Shown: piece by piece, positions 36,505 through 48,633 of the stretch
Position numbering within the stretch: the first letter of the stretch is position 1
How the letters are laid out: each line of letters opens with the position of its first letter
Source: JBBROS01 sp963792675
GTDB lineage: Bacteria > Pseudomonadota > Alphaproteobacteria > Acetobacterales > Acetobacteraceae
DNA length: 64,000 nt
Direction of reading: 5' to 3'
Assembly: GCA_963792675.1 (NCBI GenBank)
Contig: CAWBWT010000002.1
Coordinates: 248,001-312,000, forward strand
The notes under the pieces: generated by a model
The model's database searches: none
What the model saw: only the letters and a program-made list of their open reading frames with translations
Told to the model about the DNA's origin: nothing
Program-made: the position numbers and the translations under genes

Positions 36505-37737
36505 CTATCCGCGGCCGCGCAGAAAGGGGGCCGGATTGAGCGCCTGCCCGTCGCGTCGCAACTCGACATACAGGGCGGGGCGGGGGCCGGGATTGGTCGC
36601 ATCCCAGGCCGGCATCGTCCCGACCGGCTCGCCGGCGAGCACGGCGGCGGCGACCGCGACGTCCAGCCGCTCGAGCCCGGCGAGCACAAACGCATAGCCC
36701 CCGCCGCAATCGATGATCAACACTGCGCCATAGCTGCGGAACGGACCGGAGAATCGCACCCGGCCCGCACAGGGCGAAACCACCCGGGCCTGCGGCGCCG
36801 GCCGATACGAGATGCCGGTGGACGGCCCCGCATCGGTCGGCTCGCCCCAGGCACGCACGATGCTCCCGGCCACCGGCGAAACCAGCTGTCCATGCGGCTC
36901 CGGCCCGGGGCCCGGCGGGCGGGCCAGCGCCACCTCGCGCCGCCGCGCCGCGCCGGCCGCTTGCTCTCGGCGTTGCCGCACGGCCCGCGCCGCGTCGTCG
37001 CGCGCTTGCGTCTCGGCCCTGGCCCGCGCCGCTTCCAGGGAAGCCAGCGCCGCCCGCAGCGTGTCCGCCCGCGCCGCATCCGCGGCCGCGCGCCGCTGCG
37101 CGTCGGCGCCGGCCTGCTCCATCTGCTCACGCAGCGCACGCACGGTAGCGAGCTGGCGATCGAGCCCCTGCGCCTGCTCGGCCTGCGCCCCCTGCACCGC
37201 GCGTAGCCGGGGCAGCGCCTCGTCGAGCGCCCGCGACTGCCGCGCAAGCTCGTCCTGCTCGGCGCGCAGCCCCGCCGCTTCTTGCTCCAGGCGCCGCGCC
37301 ATCCCGCGCAGCACGCCCAACCCGCGCAACGCATCCTCGGGCGGGGCGGGGACGGCGAGCAAGGTTTCCGCCGGGAACAAGGCCAACCGCTCCACGAGCG
37401 GCAGCAGCGGCGCGAGCGAGGCTGCGTGCTGCTTCAGCCGCGCTTCCGTAGCGGCTCGGCGTGCGGCGAGCTCGGACACCTCGGCGGCGCGGACGGCGGC
37501 CTCGGTCTCGGTTTCACGCAGCCGGGCCGCCGCGGCGACCCGCTGCGCGGCGAGGCGCTGCTCCTCGGCTTCGGCGGCGCGGGCGCGCTCGCCCGCCTCG
37601 CGCGCTTCCGCTTCGGCCTGCACCCGGCCGCGCTCGGCGTTCTGGACGGACCGGCTCTGCGCCCAGACGACGTCCGTGGAAGCCGCGAGCAGCAGGCTAG
37701 CGAGCAACAGCCGCCGCATCGCTCCCGCCGCCCGCAT
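36505..37737 (-). CDS. EnvC-like murein hydrolase activator (degenerate M23 domain)
   Basis: A signal peptide is followed by a long Ala/Arg/Glu coiled coil (about residues 30-275) and a C-terminal LytM/M23 domain. The metal-binding histidines of active M23 peptidases are absent: the usual DHGDG reads DCGGG, and the LYAH position is VLAG. That matches EnvC, which activates amidases at the septum instead of cutting itself. The 3' end of gpmI overlaps the start; MRRLLLASLLL at 37719 is an alternative start that gives a cleaner signal peptide. Confidence 0.87.
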   Translation of the reverse strand: MRAAGAMRRLLLASLLLAASTDVVWAQSRSVQNAERGRVQAEAEAREAGERARAAEAEEQRLAAQRVAAAARLRETETEAAVRAAEVSELAARRAATEARLKQHAASLAPLLPLVERLALFPAETLLAVPAPPEDALRGLGVLRGMARRLEQEAAGLRAEQDELARQSRALDEALPRLRAVQGAQAEQAQGLDRQLATVRALREQMEQAGADAQRRAAADAARADTLRAALASLEAARARAETQARDDAARAVRQRREQAAGAARRREVALARPPGPGPEPHGQLVSPVAGSIVRAWGEPTDAGPSTGISYRPAPQARVVSPCAGRVRFSGPFRSYGAVLIIDCGGGYAFVLAGLERLDVAVAAAVLAGEPVGTMPAWDATNPGPRPALYVELRRDGQALNPAPFLRGRG

Positions 37738-39274
37738 CGCTCCCGCTCATCGGGGCCGCGAGCAGCGAATGGCCGGTCATCTCCGCCGGCTGCTCGATGC
37801 CCATCAGCGCCAGCAGGGTCGGCGCGAGGTCGGCGAGCCGCCCGTCGACAAGCCCGGCACCGCCCGGTGCGGCCAGCATGACCGGGACCGGGTTGGTGGT
37901 GTGCGCGGTGTGCGGGCCGCCGGTCAGCGGGTCGCGCATCGTCTCGCAATTGCCATGGTCGGCCGTCACCAGCATCGCGCCGCCCGCCTGCGCGACGGCC
38001 TCGGCGATGCGGCCGAGGCCCGCGTCCACCGTTTCGACGGCGCGGACCGCCGCCGGCAAGACGCCGGTATGGCCGACCATGTCGGGATTGGCGAAGTTGA
38101 GCACGATCAGGTCGTAGCCGCCGCCCCGGATCGCCTCGACCGCCTTGTCGGTCAGCTCCGGCGCCGACATCTCCGGCTGCAGATCGTAGGTGGCGACCTT
38201 GGGCGACGGCACCATCGTGCGCTCCTCGCCGGGGTAGGGCTCCTCGCGGCCGCCGTTCAGGAAGTAAGTGACGTGCGGGTATTTTTCGGTCTCGGCCATC
38301 CGCAGTTGGCGGCGGCCGGCGCCGGACACGACCTCGCCCAGGATGCGATCCATGGTCTGCGGCGGGAACAGCGCCTGCATGAACGGCGCCAGCGCGTCGC
38401 TGTAGCGGGTCATGCCAACGGCGCCGGCCAGCGCCGGCGGCTGCGGTCGGGCAAAGCCGTCGAAGGCGGGGTCGAGCAGCGGGGCCAGGATCTCGCGGAT
38501 TCGGTCGGCGCGGAAGTTGAAGCACAGGATGGCGTCGCCGTCGCGCATGCCGTCATAGCCGCCGATGCAAGCGGGGACGACGAACTCGTCGGTGACGCCC
38601 TTGCCGTATGCGTCGTCCATGGCGCTGGCGGCGTCGGCGAAGGCGGCCCCCTGCCCCTTGGCGATGGCGCGGTAGGCGCGTTCGACCCGGTCCCAGCGGT
38701 GGTCGCGGTCCATGGCGTAGTAGCGGCCGCTGACGGTGGCGATGCGGACGCCCTCGGGCAGCGCGGCTTGCAGCCGCTGCAGGTCCTCGGCACCGGATTG
38801 CGGCGGCGTGTCGCGGCCGTCGGTGAAGGCGTGCACCCGGACCGTCACGCCGGCGCGCGCCACGATGCCGGCCAGCGCCGCGGCGTGGTCCTGGTGCGCG
38901 TGCACGCCGCCGGGGGAGACGAGTCCCAGCAGATGACAGGTGCCGCCCGAGCCGCGCAGCGCGTCGATCAGCCGGGTCAACACCGGGTTGCGCGCCAGGC
39001 TGCCATCGGCAATGGCGGTGCCGATGCGCGGCAGCTCCTGCATCACCACCCGGCCGGCGCCGATGTTGAGGTGGCCGACCTCGGAGTTCCCCATCTGCCC
39101 TTGCGGCAGCCCGACATCGAGGCCGAAGGTGCGCAGAAAAGCGTGCGGTCCCCGCATCAGCCGGTCGAAGGTCGGCGTCGCCGCCTGGCGCACGGCATTG
39201 TCCTGATCGTCGTCGCGCCAGCCCCAGCCGTCGAGGATGACGAGCATGACGGGACGAGGCGGCGAGGCGGCCAT
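37697..39274 (-). CDS. gpmI: 2,3-bisphosphoglycerate-independent phosphoglycerate mutase
   Basis: Glycolytic interconversion of 3- and 2-phosphoglycerate, manganese-dependent. The 525 residues include VMLVILDGWGWRDDDQDNAV, the phospho-serine site QMGNSEVGHLNIGAGRVVMQ, SPGGVHAHQDHAAAL, FTDGRDTPPQS, FNFRADRIREI and metal ligands in NFANPDMVGHTG and TADHGNCETM. ATG 39274 is used; upstream codons are not conserved. The end overlaps the envC start. Confidence 0.95.
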   Translation of the reverse strand: MAASPPRPVMLVILDGWGWRDDDQDNAVRQAATPTFDRLMRGPHAFLRTFGLDVGLPQGQMGNSEVGHLNIGAGRVVMQELPRIGTAIADGSLARNPVLTRLIDALRGSGGTCHLLGLVSPGGVHAHQDHAAALAGIVARAGVTVRVHAFTDGRDTPPQSGAEDLQRLQAALPEGVRIATVSGRYYAMDRDHRWDRVERAYRAIAKGQGAAFADAASAMDDAYGKGVTDEFVVPACIGGYDGMRDGDAILCFNFRADRIREILAPLLDPAFDGFARPQPPALAGAVGMTRYSDALAPFMQALFPPQTMDRILGEVVSGAGRRQLRMAETEKYPHVTYFLNGGREEPYPGEERTMVPSPKVATYDLQPEMSAPELTDKAVEAIRGGGYDLIVLNFANPDMVGHTGVLPAAVRAVETVDAGLGRIAEAVAQAGGAMLVTADHGNCETMRDPLTGGPHTAHTTNPVPVMLAAPGGAGLVDGRLADLAPTLLALMGIEQPAEMTGHSLLAAPMSGSDAGGGSDAAAVAR

Positions 39275-39378
39275 GCGATGCTCCGGGTTGGTGCGAGTGG
39301 TATGGCGTCGGCGGTTCCGGGGTGCAAGCTGGCGCATTCAAGGGTGTCGAGGGCGGCGAGCGGACGCCGGGCCGGCGT

Positions 39379-39834
39379 TCATGGGCGCCCGGCGCGGTGG
39401 TAGGGATGCCCGGCCAGGATGGCCTGTGCCCGGTAAAGCTGCTCGGCCAGCATCGGCCGCACCAGCAGATGCGGCCACGTCATCGGCCCCAGCGACAGGG
39501 CGTGGTCGGCCCGCGCCAGGACCGGCGCGTCCAGGCCTTCGGCGCCGCCGACCAGGAAACACGGCTCGCGGCCAGCGGCGAGCCAGCGTTCGAGCAGGCG
39601 GGCCAGCCCGTCGCTGCCGGGGCAGGCGGCGCCGAGGTCGAGCGCCACCGCCCAAGCAGACGCAGGCAAGGCGGCCAGCAGCGCCTCGCTTTCGCGTCGC
39701 TTGATTTCCGCCGGGGCGCCGCGGCCATCCGGCACCTCGGTCAGCGCCAGCTTGGGACGCAACCGGGCATTGTAGCGATCGAACAGCGCCTGCTCCGGCC
39801 CGGCGCGTTGCTTGCCGACCGCAATCAGGCGCAT
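39379..39834 (-). CDS. rlmH: 23S rRNA pseudouridine-1915 N3-methyltransferase
   Basis: SPOUT methyltransferase acting on assembled ribosomes. The 151 residues begin MRLIAVGKQRAGPEQALFDR, with KRRESEALLAALP, the SAM-binding trefoil CFLVGGAEGLD and the end LSLGPMTWPHLLVRPMLAEQ LYRAQAIL. Commonly the first gene before gpmI-envC-ctpA in this order, which is conserved here; 104 bases precede gpmI. Confidence 0.93.
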   Translation of the reverse strand: MRLIAVGKQRAGPEQALFDRYNARLRPKLALTEVPDGRGAPAEIKRRESEALLAALPASAWAVALDLGAACPGSDGLARLLERWLAAGREPCFLVGGAEGLDAPVLARADHALSLGPMTWPHLLVRPMLAEQLYRAQAILAGHPYHRAGRP

Positions 39835-39903
39835 GGCCGCGCCAGTCGCGACGTGGTACCTGGATGCGACGGCGCCGCGGCGCCAGCCTGTTCGGGATCG
39901 ACC

Positions 39904-40395
39904 ATGCGCCTGCCTGTGCTCCTCGCCGCCGCCGTGTTGCTCGCCGCCGCCGCGCCGCCGCCGCGCGACAAGCCGGTGCCGGGCGGAACGCCGGTGGCAC
40001 TTGCCGCGCATCCGGGCGCGGCGCTCGAGACCACCGCGCGGGAGCTTGTCGCCGACGACCTGGCGGAGTCGAGGCGGGCCGGTGAACGGCCGCTGCTGCT
40101 CGTCGGAACCGCCCCGCTCGGGACCGCGTCGGACCGGCCGGCGGTGTTCGTGCAACTGCAATCGGCGCGGCAGTGCGGCTCGGCCGGGTGCAGCACGTCG
40201 GCTTTCCTGTGGCGGCATGGCGCCTGGAAGCGGGTGCTGGACGGCGCCGGCGGCAAGCTGGCGGTCCTGCCAAGCCGCACCCGCGGCATGGCCGACCTGG
40301 CGACGGAAACGGTCCGCTATGTCTGGACCGGCCAGGACTACCGCAACCCGCACCCGTCGCCGGCCATCGATCTCAGGCCTCGGCGGCGGCACTAA
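39904..40395 (+). CDS. Secreted hypothetical protein
   Basis: A 163-residue protein with a signal peptide (MRLPVLLAAAVLLAAAAPPP). The mature part has PLLLVGTAPLGTASDRPAVF, a cysteine pair in RQCGSAGCSTSAFLWRHG, and VRYVWTGQDYRNPHP. The pattern (input value, two cysteines, a closing WTG-Y segment) looks like a small periplasmic domain, but I know no function. Divergent from rlmH with 69 bases between starts. Confidence 0.7.
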   Translation: MRLPVLLAAAVLLAAAAPPPRDKPVPGGTPVALAAHPGAALETTARELVADDLAESRRAGERPLLLVGTAPLGTASDRPAVFVQLQSARQCGSAGCSTSAFLWRHGAWKRVLDGAGGKLAVLPSRTRGMADLATETVRYVWTGQDYRNPHPSPAIDLRPRRRH

Positions 40396-40494
40396 GCACC
40401 GAGCCTACCGCGAACCGAGTATTCACGAAGCCTCCGCGTATCAAGAACCGATCCACTGGACCGTTTATAGAAGAACCGTCCAGGAGTGCGCGGA

Positions 40495-42444
40495 ATGTCT
40501 ATTTATCGGTGGATCGCAACGAATGGCCAATTCGGGATTGGCTCGTCCTGGGCCAACACCACGTTGCGCATCAACCCGGCACGGACCCCGCCCGGCCTCG
40601 CCGACACGGCCGAGTTCGTCACCGGAGGCGGCACGGTCAGCGGCGTCGGCGCGGTCGCCAGCCTGGGCGTGCTGGGCGGCAACACCACGATCTGGTCGTT
40701 CACGGCGCAGCTCCAGGCCGGCAGCAGCCTGTTCGGCGGCGCCGCCGAGGTGGCCGGGGGCGGATCGTTGGACGGCGGCGCCACGTCGATCGGCACGTCA
40801 GCGGTGCTGACGGTCCAGAACGGCGGCGTGTGGCGCGCCAGCAGCCTCGTTCTGTCGGCCGGCGCCACGCTGACCGTGGCCGCCACCGGCGTCGCCACGG
40901 TCGGCAAGGCGGCGGGCGCGGCGGGCTTGCTGACGGTCGACGGCAGCTTGAGCGGCGCCGGCACGGTCGACGCGGCGGGCGGCATCGTCGACCTCGGCAC
41001 CGTGTCCGCCGCGGGCGGCACGCTGAGCCTGAACGGTCCGGTGTCGGGCGGCGGCAGCCTGCAGATCGGCGCCGGTGCGACCTTGGCGCTCAACGGCGTC
41101 AGCACCGCGCCGGTCATTTTCAACGGCGCCGGCGGCACGCTGCGGCTCGGCGCCACCCCGTCCGGCCTGGCCGAGCAGGCGGTGATCACCGGCTTCGCCG
41201 CGGGTGACACCATCAGCTATGCCGGTGCCGGCGCATTGACGAGCGCCACGTTGACGGCCGGGTCGACCGGGCAATCGGTCCTCGCGCTGTTCTCGGGCGC
41301 GTCCCGGCTTGGGTCACTGACCTTGGCCGGCGATTACAGCGGCTTCGGCGTCACCGTCTCGCCGCAAGCCGGTGCCGGCGTCGCCCTCGCGTTGACCGCG
41401 GTGGCGCCCCCGACAACGCCAACGCCAACGCCACCCCCACCGCCAACAACGCCGGCGTCCCCCTTGACGCCGGTCGATGTGTTCGTACCGCCCATCGTGG
41501 TGGCCGAGGTCAACCATGTCGTCGGCTCCCCCGGCCATGACATCGTCGACCTGTCCGGCAGCTCCGTGCGCGGCAGCCTGTTCAGCTTCGACGGCACCAT
41601 GACAATGCGGCAGCACGGCGGCCAAACCGACACCTACCAGGGCGTCCGCGAGCTCCGGTTTCTCGACGGGCGCATCGTGCTCGATCTCGACGACCCGGCG
41701 GCGCAGACGCTCCGGATGTACCGGGCCGCCTTCGGCCGGACGCCGGACCAGGATGGGCTCAATGGCTGGATCAGCCGCCTTGAGACCGGCGCCAGCCTCG
41801 GCGAGCTTGGCAGCGGCTTCGCCGGCAGTGCCGAGTTCGCCGCCCGGTTCGGCTCGCTCGACGACGCCGGCTACGTGGATCGGCTTTACCAAAACGTGCT
41901 CGGCCGCCCCGGTGACACGGCGGGCCGGGCATTCTGGCTCGACCGGCTCGGCGCCGGCATCAGCCGCGGCGAGGTGCTGGCCGGCTTCTCAGAAGGCACC
42001 GAGAACCGGACGCAAACCGCAGCCCTCGTCGGCGACGGCATCTGGGACCGCAGCGAAACCGCCGAACAGGTCGCGCGGCTGTACGACACCGTGTTCGGAC
42101 GCCTTCCGGATGCGGCCGGCCTGGCGTATTGGCGCGGCATGCTCGACGCCGGCACGGCCAGCCTGGACAGCATCGCCGGCGCGTTCAGCGCCTCGCCGGA
42201 GTTCGCGGCGCGGTTCGGCGGACTCGGCAACCGCGACTTCGTCGAGGCGCTCTATCGCAACACCCTGGGCCGGGCGAGCGACCCGGCGGGCGCGCAGTTC
42301 TGGACCAGCGTGCTCGACGACGGCTCCTCGCCGCGCGGCGCCGTGGTGGTCGGCTTCTCCGAAAGCGCCGAGCACGTGGCCCGCACCGCCCCGCAATTCG
42401 CCAGCACCGACCCGAGCCAATTCGGGATCGCACTCGCCGCCTGA
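40495..42444 (+). CDS. Extracellular DUF4214 repeat protein
   Basis: A 649-residue protein without a classical N-terminal signal. Residues 1-300 are Gly/Ala/Thr-rich with repeated GGGSLxxGAT-like beta units resembling autotransporter passenger repeats; a Pro/Thr hinge at about 303-325 follows; then VVGSPGHDIVDLSGSSVRGS, a haemolysin-like start, and four DUF4214 units of the type LYRNTLGRASDPAGAQFW, each ending in GFSES/GFSEG. DUF4214 often occurs in S-layer or type I secreted proteins. No transporter genes are adjacent. Confidence 0.8.
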   Translation: MSIYRWIATNGQFGIGSSWANTTLRINPARTPPGLADTAEFVTGGGTVSGVGAVASLGVLGGNTTIWSFTAQLQAGSSLFGGAAEVAGGGSLDGGATSIGTSAVLTVQNGGVWRASSLVLSAGATLTVAATGVATVGKAAGAAGLLTVDGSLSGAGTVDAAGGIVDLGTVSAAGGTLSLNGPVSGGGSLQIGAGATLALNGVSTAPVIFNGAGGTLRLGATPSGLAEQAVITGFAAGDTISYAGAGALTSATLTAGSTGQSVLALFSGASRLGSLTLAGDYSGFGVTVSPQAGAGVALALTAVAPPTTPTPTPPPPPTTPASPLTPVDVFVPPIVVAEVNHVVGSPGHDIVDLSGSSVRGSLFSFDGTMTMRQHGGQTDTYQGVRELRFLDGRIVLDLDDPAAQTLRMYRAAFGRTPDQDGLNGWISRLETGASLGELGSGFAGSAEFAARFGSLDDAGYVDRLYQNVLGRPGDTAGRAFWLDRLGAGISRGEVLAGFSEGTENRTQTAALVGDGIWDRSETAEQVARLYDTVFGRLPDAAGLAYWRGMLDAGTASLDSIAGAFSASPEFAARFGGLGNRDFVEALYRNTLGRASDPAGAQFWTSVLDDGSSPRGAVVVGFSESAEHVARTAPQFASTDPSQFGIALAA

Positions 42445-42483
42445 CGCGAGCGGGGCTCCCCGAACTCGCTCGCGTCTGCTCAT

Positions 42484-43131
42484 ATGCGCGGCATGAAGCC
42501 GCTCTCGATCCTATCCGGCCTCCTGGTCGGCGCCTGCTCGGTCGTCGGCGTGCGCAGCGGCACCGAGGAGCCGGGCTATCGCGTGCTCGCCCAGACCGGG
42601 CCGGCCGAGATCCGCGAGTATGGTCCTCGCATCGCCGCGGAAACGACGGTGGCGGGCGACGAGATCGCCGCCCGGAGTGCCGGGTTCCGCCGCCTGGCCG
42701 GCTACATCTTCGGGGACAACACGACCAAGGGCTCGATCGCCATGACGGCGCCGGTGGCCCAAACGGCGAACCGACCAGCGAACGAGACGATCGCCATGAC
42801 CGCACCGGTCGCGCAGGACCGCACCGCGGCGGGGGAATGGACCATCCGCTTCTTCATGCCCGCGCACTACACGCTCGCCAGCCTGCCGCGGCCGAACGAC
42901 CCGGCGGTGCGCATCGTGCCGGTCCCGCCGCAGACCTTTGCCGTGCTGCGGTTTTCCGGCTCGATCGGCCCCGATGCGGTAGCGCGGCGCCAAGCGGAGC
43001 TCGCGCAGGCGCTGGGCGGCACCGCGTGGCGGGCGACCGGCCCCGCGCTGGCCTGGTTCTACGACCCGCCTTGGACGATCCCCTTCCTGCGGCGCAACGA
43101 GGTCGCATTGCCGGTCGAACGCGCTCCCTGA
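42484..43131 (+). CDS. SOUL-family haem-binding lipoprotein
   Basis: A 215-residue protein with lipobox LVGACS near residue 15, so probably a membrane-anchored lipoprotein. The SOUL domain is shown by IREYGPRIAAETTV, GFRRLAGYIFGDNTTKGSIA, two IAMTAPVAQ segments and the end FYDPPWTIPFLRRNEVAL. Bacterial SOUL proteins are haem-binding by homology; roles are poorly known. ATG 42493 (MKPLSIL) is an alternative start. Confidence 0.85.
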   Translation: MRGMKPLSILSGLLVGACSVVGVRSGTEEPGYRVLAQTGPAEIREYGPRIAAETTVAGDEIAARSAGFRRLAGYIFGDNTTKGSIAMTAPVAQTANRPANETIAMTAPVAQDRTAAGEWTIRFFMPAHYTLASLPRPNDPAVRIVPVPPQTFAVLRFSGSIGPDAVARRQAELAQALGGTAWRATGPALAWFYDPPWTIPFLRRNEVALPVERAP

Positions 43132-43168
43132 GCCGGCGCCTGCATACGCCCGAGCGGAGCGCCTGCCG

Positions 43169-44440
43169 ATGTCCCTGCTGTTATCCCGACGCCTCGCGCC
43201 GCTGTTCGTCACGCAGACGCTCGGCGCCTTGAACGACAACCTGTTCAAGAACGCGCTCGTGGTGCTCGTGCTGTTCCAGGCGGCCGGCTCGACCGGGCCG
43301 GCGCTGGTGGCGGCGGCGGGCGGGGTGTTCATCCTCCCCTACATGCTGCTGTCGGCGACCGCCGGACAGGTCGCCGACCGGTTCGAGAAGTCGCGCACCC
43401 TCCGCCTCGTGAAATGGGCCGAGGTGGGGCTGATGGCGGTGGCGGCGATCGGGCTGGGGCTCGGCAGCGTGACGCTGCTATTCGCCGTCCTGTTCGGCCT
43501 GGGCGTGCAGGCGACGTTCTTCGGGCCGCTCAAATACGCCGTCCTGCCCAGCCACCTCGCCGAGGGCGAGTTGGTCGCCGGCAACGGGCTGGTCGAGGCC
43601 GGAACCTTCGGCGGCATCCTCGCCGGCACGATCGCCGGCGGTGCGCTGATGGGCCTGGACAACGGCGCTGCGATCGTCGCGGCGGCGGGGCTGGCGGTCG
43701 CGGCCGCCGGCGTCGCGGCGGCCCGCTTCATCCCGCCCGCCGCCGCCGCCGCGCCCGGGCTGCGGATTGGCTGGAACATTGCCGGGGCGACGGCCGGCCT
43801 GCTTGCCGCCGCGCGCGCCAACCGCCCGGTCTGGCAATGCGTGCTGGGGCTGTCCTGGTTCTGGGTGGTGGGCGCCACCGTGCTGGCCGAGCTTCCGTCC
43901 ATCGTCCGCGACGAACTCGGCGGGCGCGAAGGCACCGTGACGCTACTGCTGGCGTTCTTCTCGGTCGGGGTCGGGGCGGGCTCGCTCCTGTGCTCGCGGC
44001 TGCTGCGGGGCGAAGTGTCGGCGCGGCTCGTCCCGTTCGCGGCGGTCGGGCTGTCGGTGTTCCTGGGCGACTTCGCCGTTGCGGCCGTGCGCGCCGGCGG
44101 GCTCGCCGACCCCGCCGCATTGCTGCGGGATCCCCGAGGATGGCGGATGCTGGCCGACCTCGCCTTGCTGGCGGCGAGCGGCGGCCTCTACTCCGTGCCG
44201 CTGTACGCCGTGATGCAGGACCGGTCGGCGGCGGCGCAGCGGGCCCGCATGGTGGCGGCGAACAACGTCGTCAACGCGGCCGCGATGACCGCCGCGGCCG
44301 TGCTCACCGCGGTTCTGGCGCTGCTGCACGTGGCGCCAACCGTCGTGCTGCTGCTGGCCGCCGCCGCCAACCTGGTGATGGCGGGGTTGAATTGGCGCTG
44401 GTGGGCCCGGTGGGGATCGAACCCACGACAATCCGATTAA
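43169..44440 (+). CDS. MFS transporter, LplT-like
   Basis: A 423-residue polytopic protein with about twelve helices. It opens LFVTQTLGALNDNLFKNALV, the signature of LplT-type lysophospholipid flippases and related two-domain Aas proteins; ATFFGPLKYAVLPSHLAEGE is also characteristic. No acyltransferase domain is attached. The final codons (ending RWGSNPRQSD) run antisense through the tRNA-Lys gene, so the true C terminus is probably near ...MAGLNWRWWA and the last residues are not family sequence. Confidence 0.83.
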   Translation: MSLLLSRRLAPLFVTQTLGALNDNLFKNALVVLVLFQAAGSTGPALVAAAGGVFILPYMLLSATAGQVADRFEKSRTLRLVKWAEVGLMAVAAIGLGLGSVTLLFAVLFGLGVQATFFGPLKYAVLPSHLAEGELVAGNGLVEAGTFGGILAGTIAGGALMGLDNGAAIVAAAGLAVAAAGVAAARFIPPAAAAAPGLRIGWNIAGATAGLLAAARANRPVWQCVLGLSWFWVVGATVLAELPSIVRDELGGREGTVTLLLAFFSVGVGAGSLLCSRLLRGEVSARLVPFAAVGLSVFLGDFAVAAVRAGGLADPAALLRDPRGWRMLADLALLAASGGLYSVPLYAVMQDRSAAAQRARMVAANNVVNAAAMTAAAVLTAVLALLHVAPTVVLLLAAAANLVMAGLNWRWWARWGSNPRQSD

Positions 44441-44474
44441 AAGTCGGACGCTCTACCAACTGAGCTACAGGCCC
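44399..44474 (-). tRNA. tRNA-Lys (anticodon TTT)
   Basis: 76 bases including an encoded CCA. The acceptor arms GGGCCTG and CGGGCCC pair over seven positions (one G-T pair). D-arm AGCTCAGTTGGTAGAGC, anticodon stem TCCGA/TCGGA with loop CTTTTAA giving anticodon TTT, and T-arm GTGGGTTCGATCCCCAC are all canonical. It overlaps the 3' end of the convergent MFS gene. Confidence 0.97.
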
Positions 44475-44549
44475 GGCCGAGGGGTGTTACAATGCCGACG
44501 GGGGTGGACGCCAGCCCATCCCCGTCGGCCGCGACAAGCGGGTGTCGCG

Positions 44550-45110
44550 CTACTTGGCGTCGGCGGCCACCTGCATCTTGACGATCTTGTCGGGGCTCTG
44601 GACCGAGCCGCTGCCGCCCGAGCCGCGCTTGATCTTGTCCACCACGTCCATGCCGGAGATGACCTGGCCCCAGATGGTGTACTGGCCATCGAGGTGCGGC
44701 GCCGGGGCGAACATGATGTAGAACTGGCTGTTGGCGCTGTTCGGGTTGCCGGTGCGGGCCGCGCCGACGGTGCCGCGCAGGAAGTGCGCCGACTTGGAGA
44801 ACTCGGCCGGCAGGTCGGGCAGCTTGCTGCCGCCGCTTCCGGTGCCGGTCGGGTCGCCGCCTTGCGCCATGAAGCCCTCGATGACCCGGTGAAACGGGGT
44901 GCCGTTGTAGAAGCCTTCGCGGGTGAGCTCCTTGACCCGCTCGACGTGCTTGGGCGCGAGGTCGGGGCGAAGCTTGATCACCACCCGCCCGTCCTTGAGG
45001 TCCATGAACAGAGTGTTCTCGGGGTCTTCGACTTGGGTCTGTGCGTCAGACATGGCGGTTCCGATCAGGGTCAATGCGATGGTGGCAGAAAGCAGGTGAC
45101 GACGAAGCAT
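44550..45110 (-). CDS. Cyclophilin-type peptidyl-prolyl isomerase
   Basis: A 186-residue isomerase. Catalytic pattern: FYNGTPFHRVIEGFMAQGGD with the active arginine, then PNSANSQFYIMFAPAPHLDG and YTIWGQVISGMDVVDKIKRG. ATG 45110 has an AAGGA site inside the end of coaD and gives a signal-like N terminus (LLSATIALTLIGTAM), hence a periplasmic form. A later ATG at 45053 (MSDAQTQVEDPENTL) would give a cytosolic form; the better ribosome site favours the longer one. Confidence 0.9.
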   Translation of the reverse strand: MLRRHLLSATIALTLIGTAMSDAQTQVEDPENTLFMDLKDGRVVIKLRPDLAPKHVERVKELTREGFYNGTPFHRVIEGFMAQGGDPTGTGSGGSKLPDLPAEFSKSAHFLRGTVGAARTGNPNSANSQFYIMFAPAPHLDGQYTIWGQVISGMDVVDKIKRGSGGSGSVQSPDKIVKMQVAADAK

Positions 45111-45113
45111 CTA

Positions 45114-45648
45114 TCAATCCTTTTTGGCTCGCCCGACCCGGACCATGGTCCGGTTCAGCGTTAACGGCGGGACGAAGCTGGTCACGTCGCCCCCGAGCGT
45201 TGCGATTTCCTTGACGAAGCGGGACGAGATGAACTGGTGATGCTCGCTGGCCATCAAAAAGACCGTCTCGACTTCGCTGTCCAGCCGGTAATTCATTCCC
45301 GCCATCTGAAACTCGTAGTCGAAATCCGAGACCGCCCGGAGCCCCCGCACGATCACCCCGGCATTGACGGTCCGCGCGAAGTCGATCAGCAGGCCGGAAA
45401 ACGGCCGCACCACGATCTCGGTCCCGGTCCGGGCAGCCAACGCCTCGGTTTCGGCGGCAACCAGCTCGACCCGCTCCGCTAGCGGGAACAGCGGCCCCTT
45501 GCCGGCATTCTCGGCGACGCCCACCACCAGCCGGTGGAACATGCGCGCTGCCCGGGCGATGATGTCCATGTGGCCGTTGGTGATGGGATCGAACGTCCCC
45601 GGATACATGCCGACACGCCACCGGTCCGGCGCATCGGCGCCGGCCGGG

Positions 45649-45662
<14 letters not shown>
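45114..45662 (-). CDS. coaD: Pantetheine-phosphate adenylyltransferase
   Basis: Fourth step of coenzyme A synthesis. The 182-residue nucleotidyltransferase has GMYPGTFDPITNGHMDIIAR with the TxGH motif, GLRAVSDFDYEFQMAGMN, and the ISSRFVKEIATLGGDVTSFV end. The N-terminal 15 residues before RVGMYPG are extra, so an internal start is possible. Its start overlaps the gyrA end by 14 bases and its stop is three bases before the cyclophilin gene: one operon. Confidence 0.94.
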
Positions 45663-48390
<2,728 letters not shown>

Positions 48391-48633
48391 TCAGGGTTCC
48401 GTTCGTGTGTGGATGGCAAGGTCGCTGCATTCGACCGGCCGGAGGTGTCCCAAGCACCGTGAGGGTTCGATGGCCGGTGGCGCGGGCTGGACCGCCTCGG
48501 GACATAGTTTACAGGCGCACAAACATGCTGTCACGGGGGCATGATCGAGCCGCCGATGGGCGGGCCCGTTCACGATCGACTCCGGGTTTCGAGTTGAAGG
48601 AACTAACCCGGTCGTCGGCGCGTGAGGGCGTCG

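Noticed and set aside
42129..43232. Plus-strand frame across the DUF4214 end and the SOUL gene
   Set aside because: Arg/Pro-rich off-frame translation of two supported genes.
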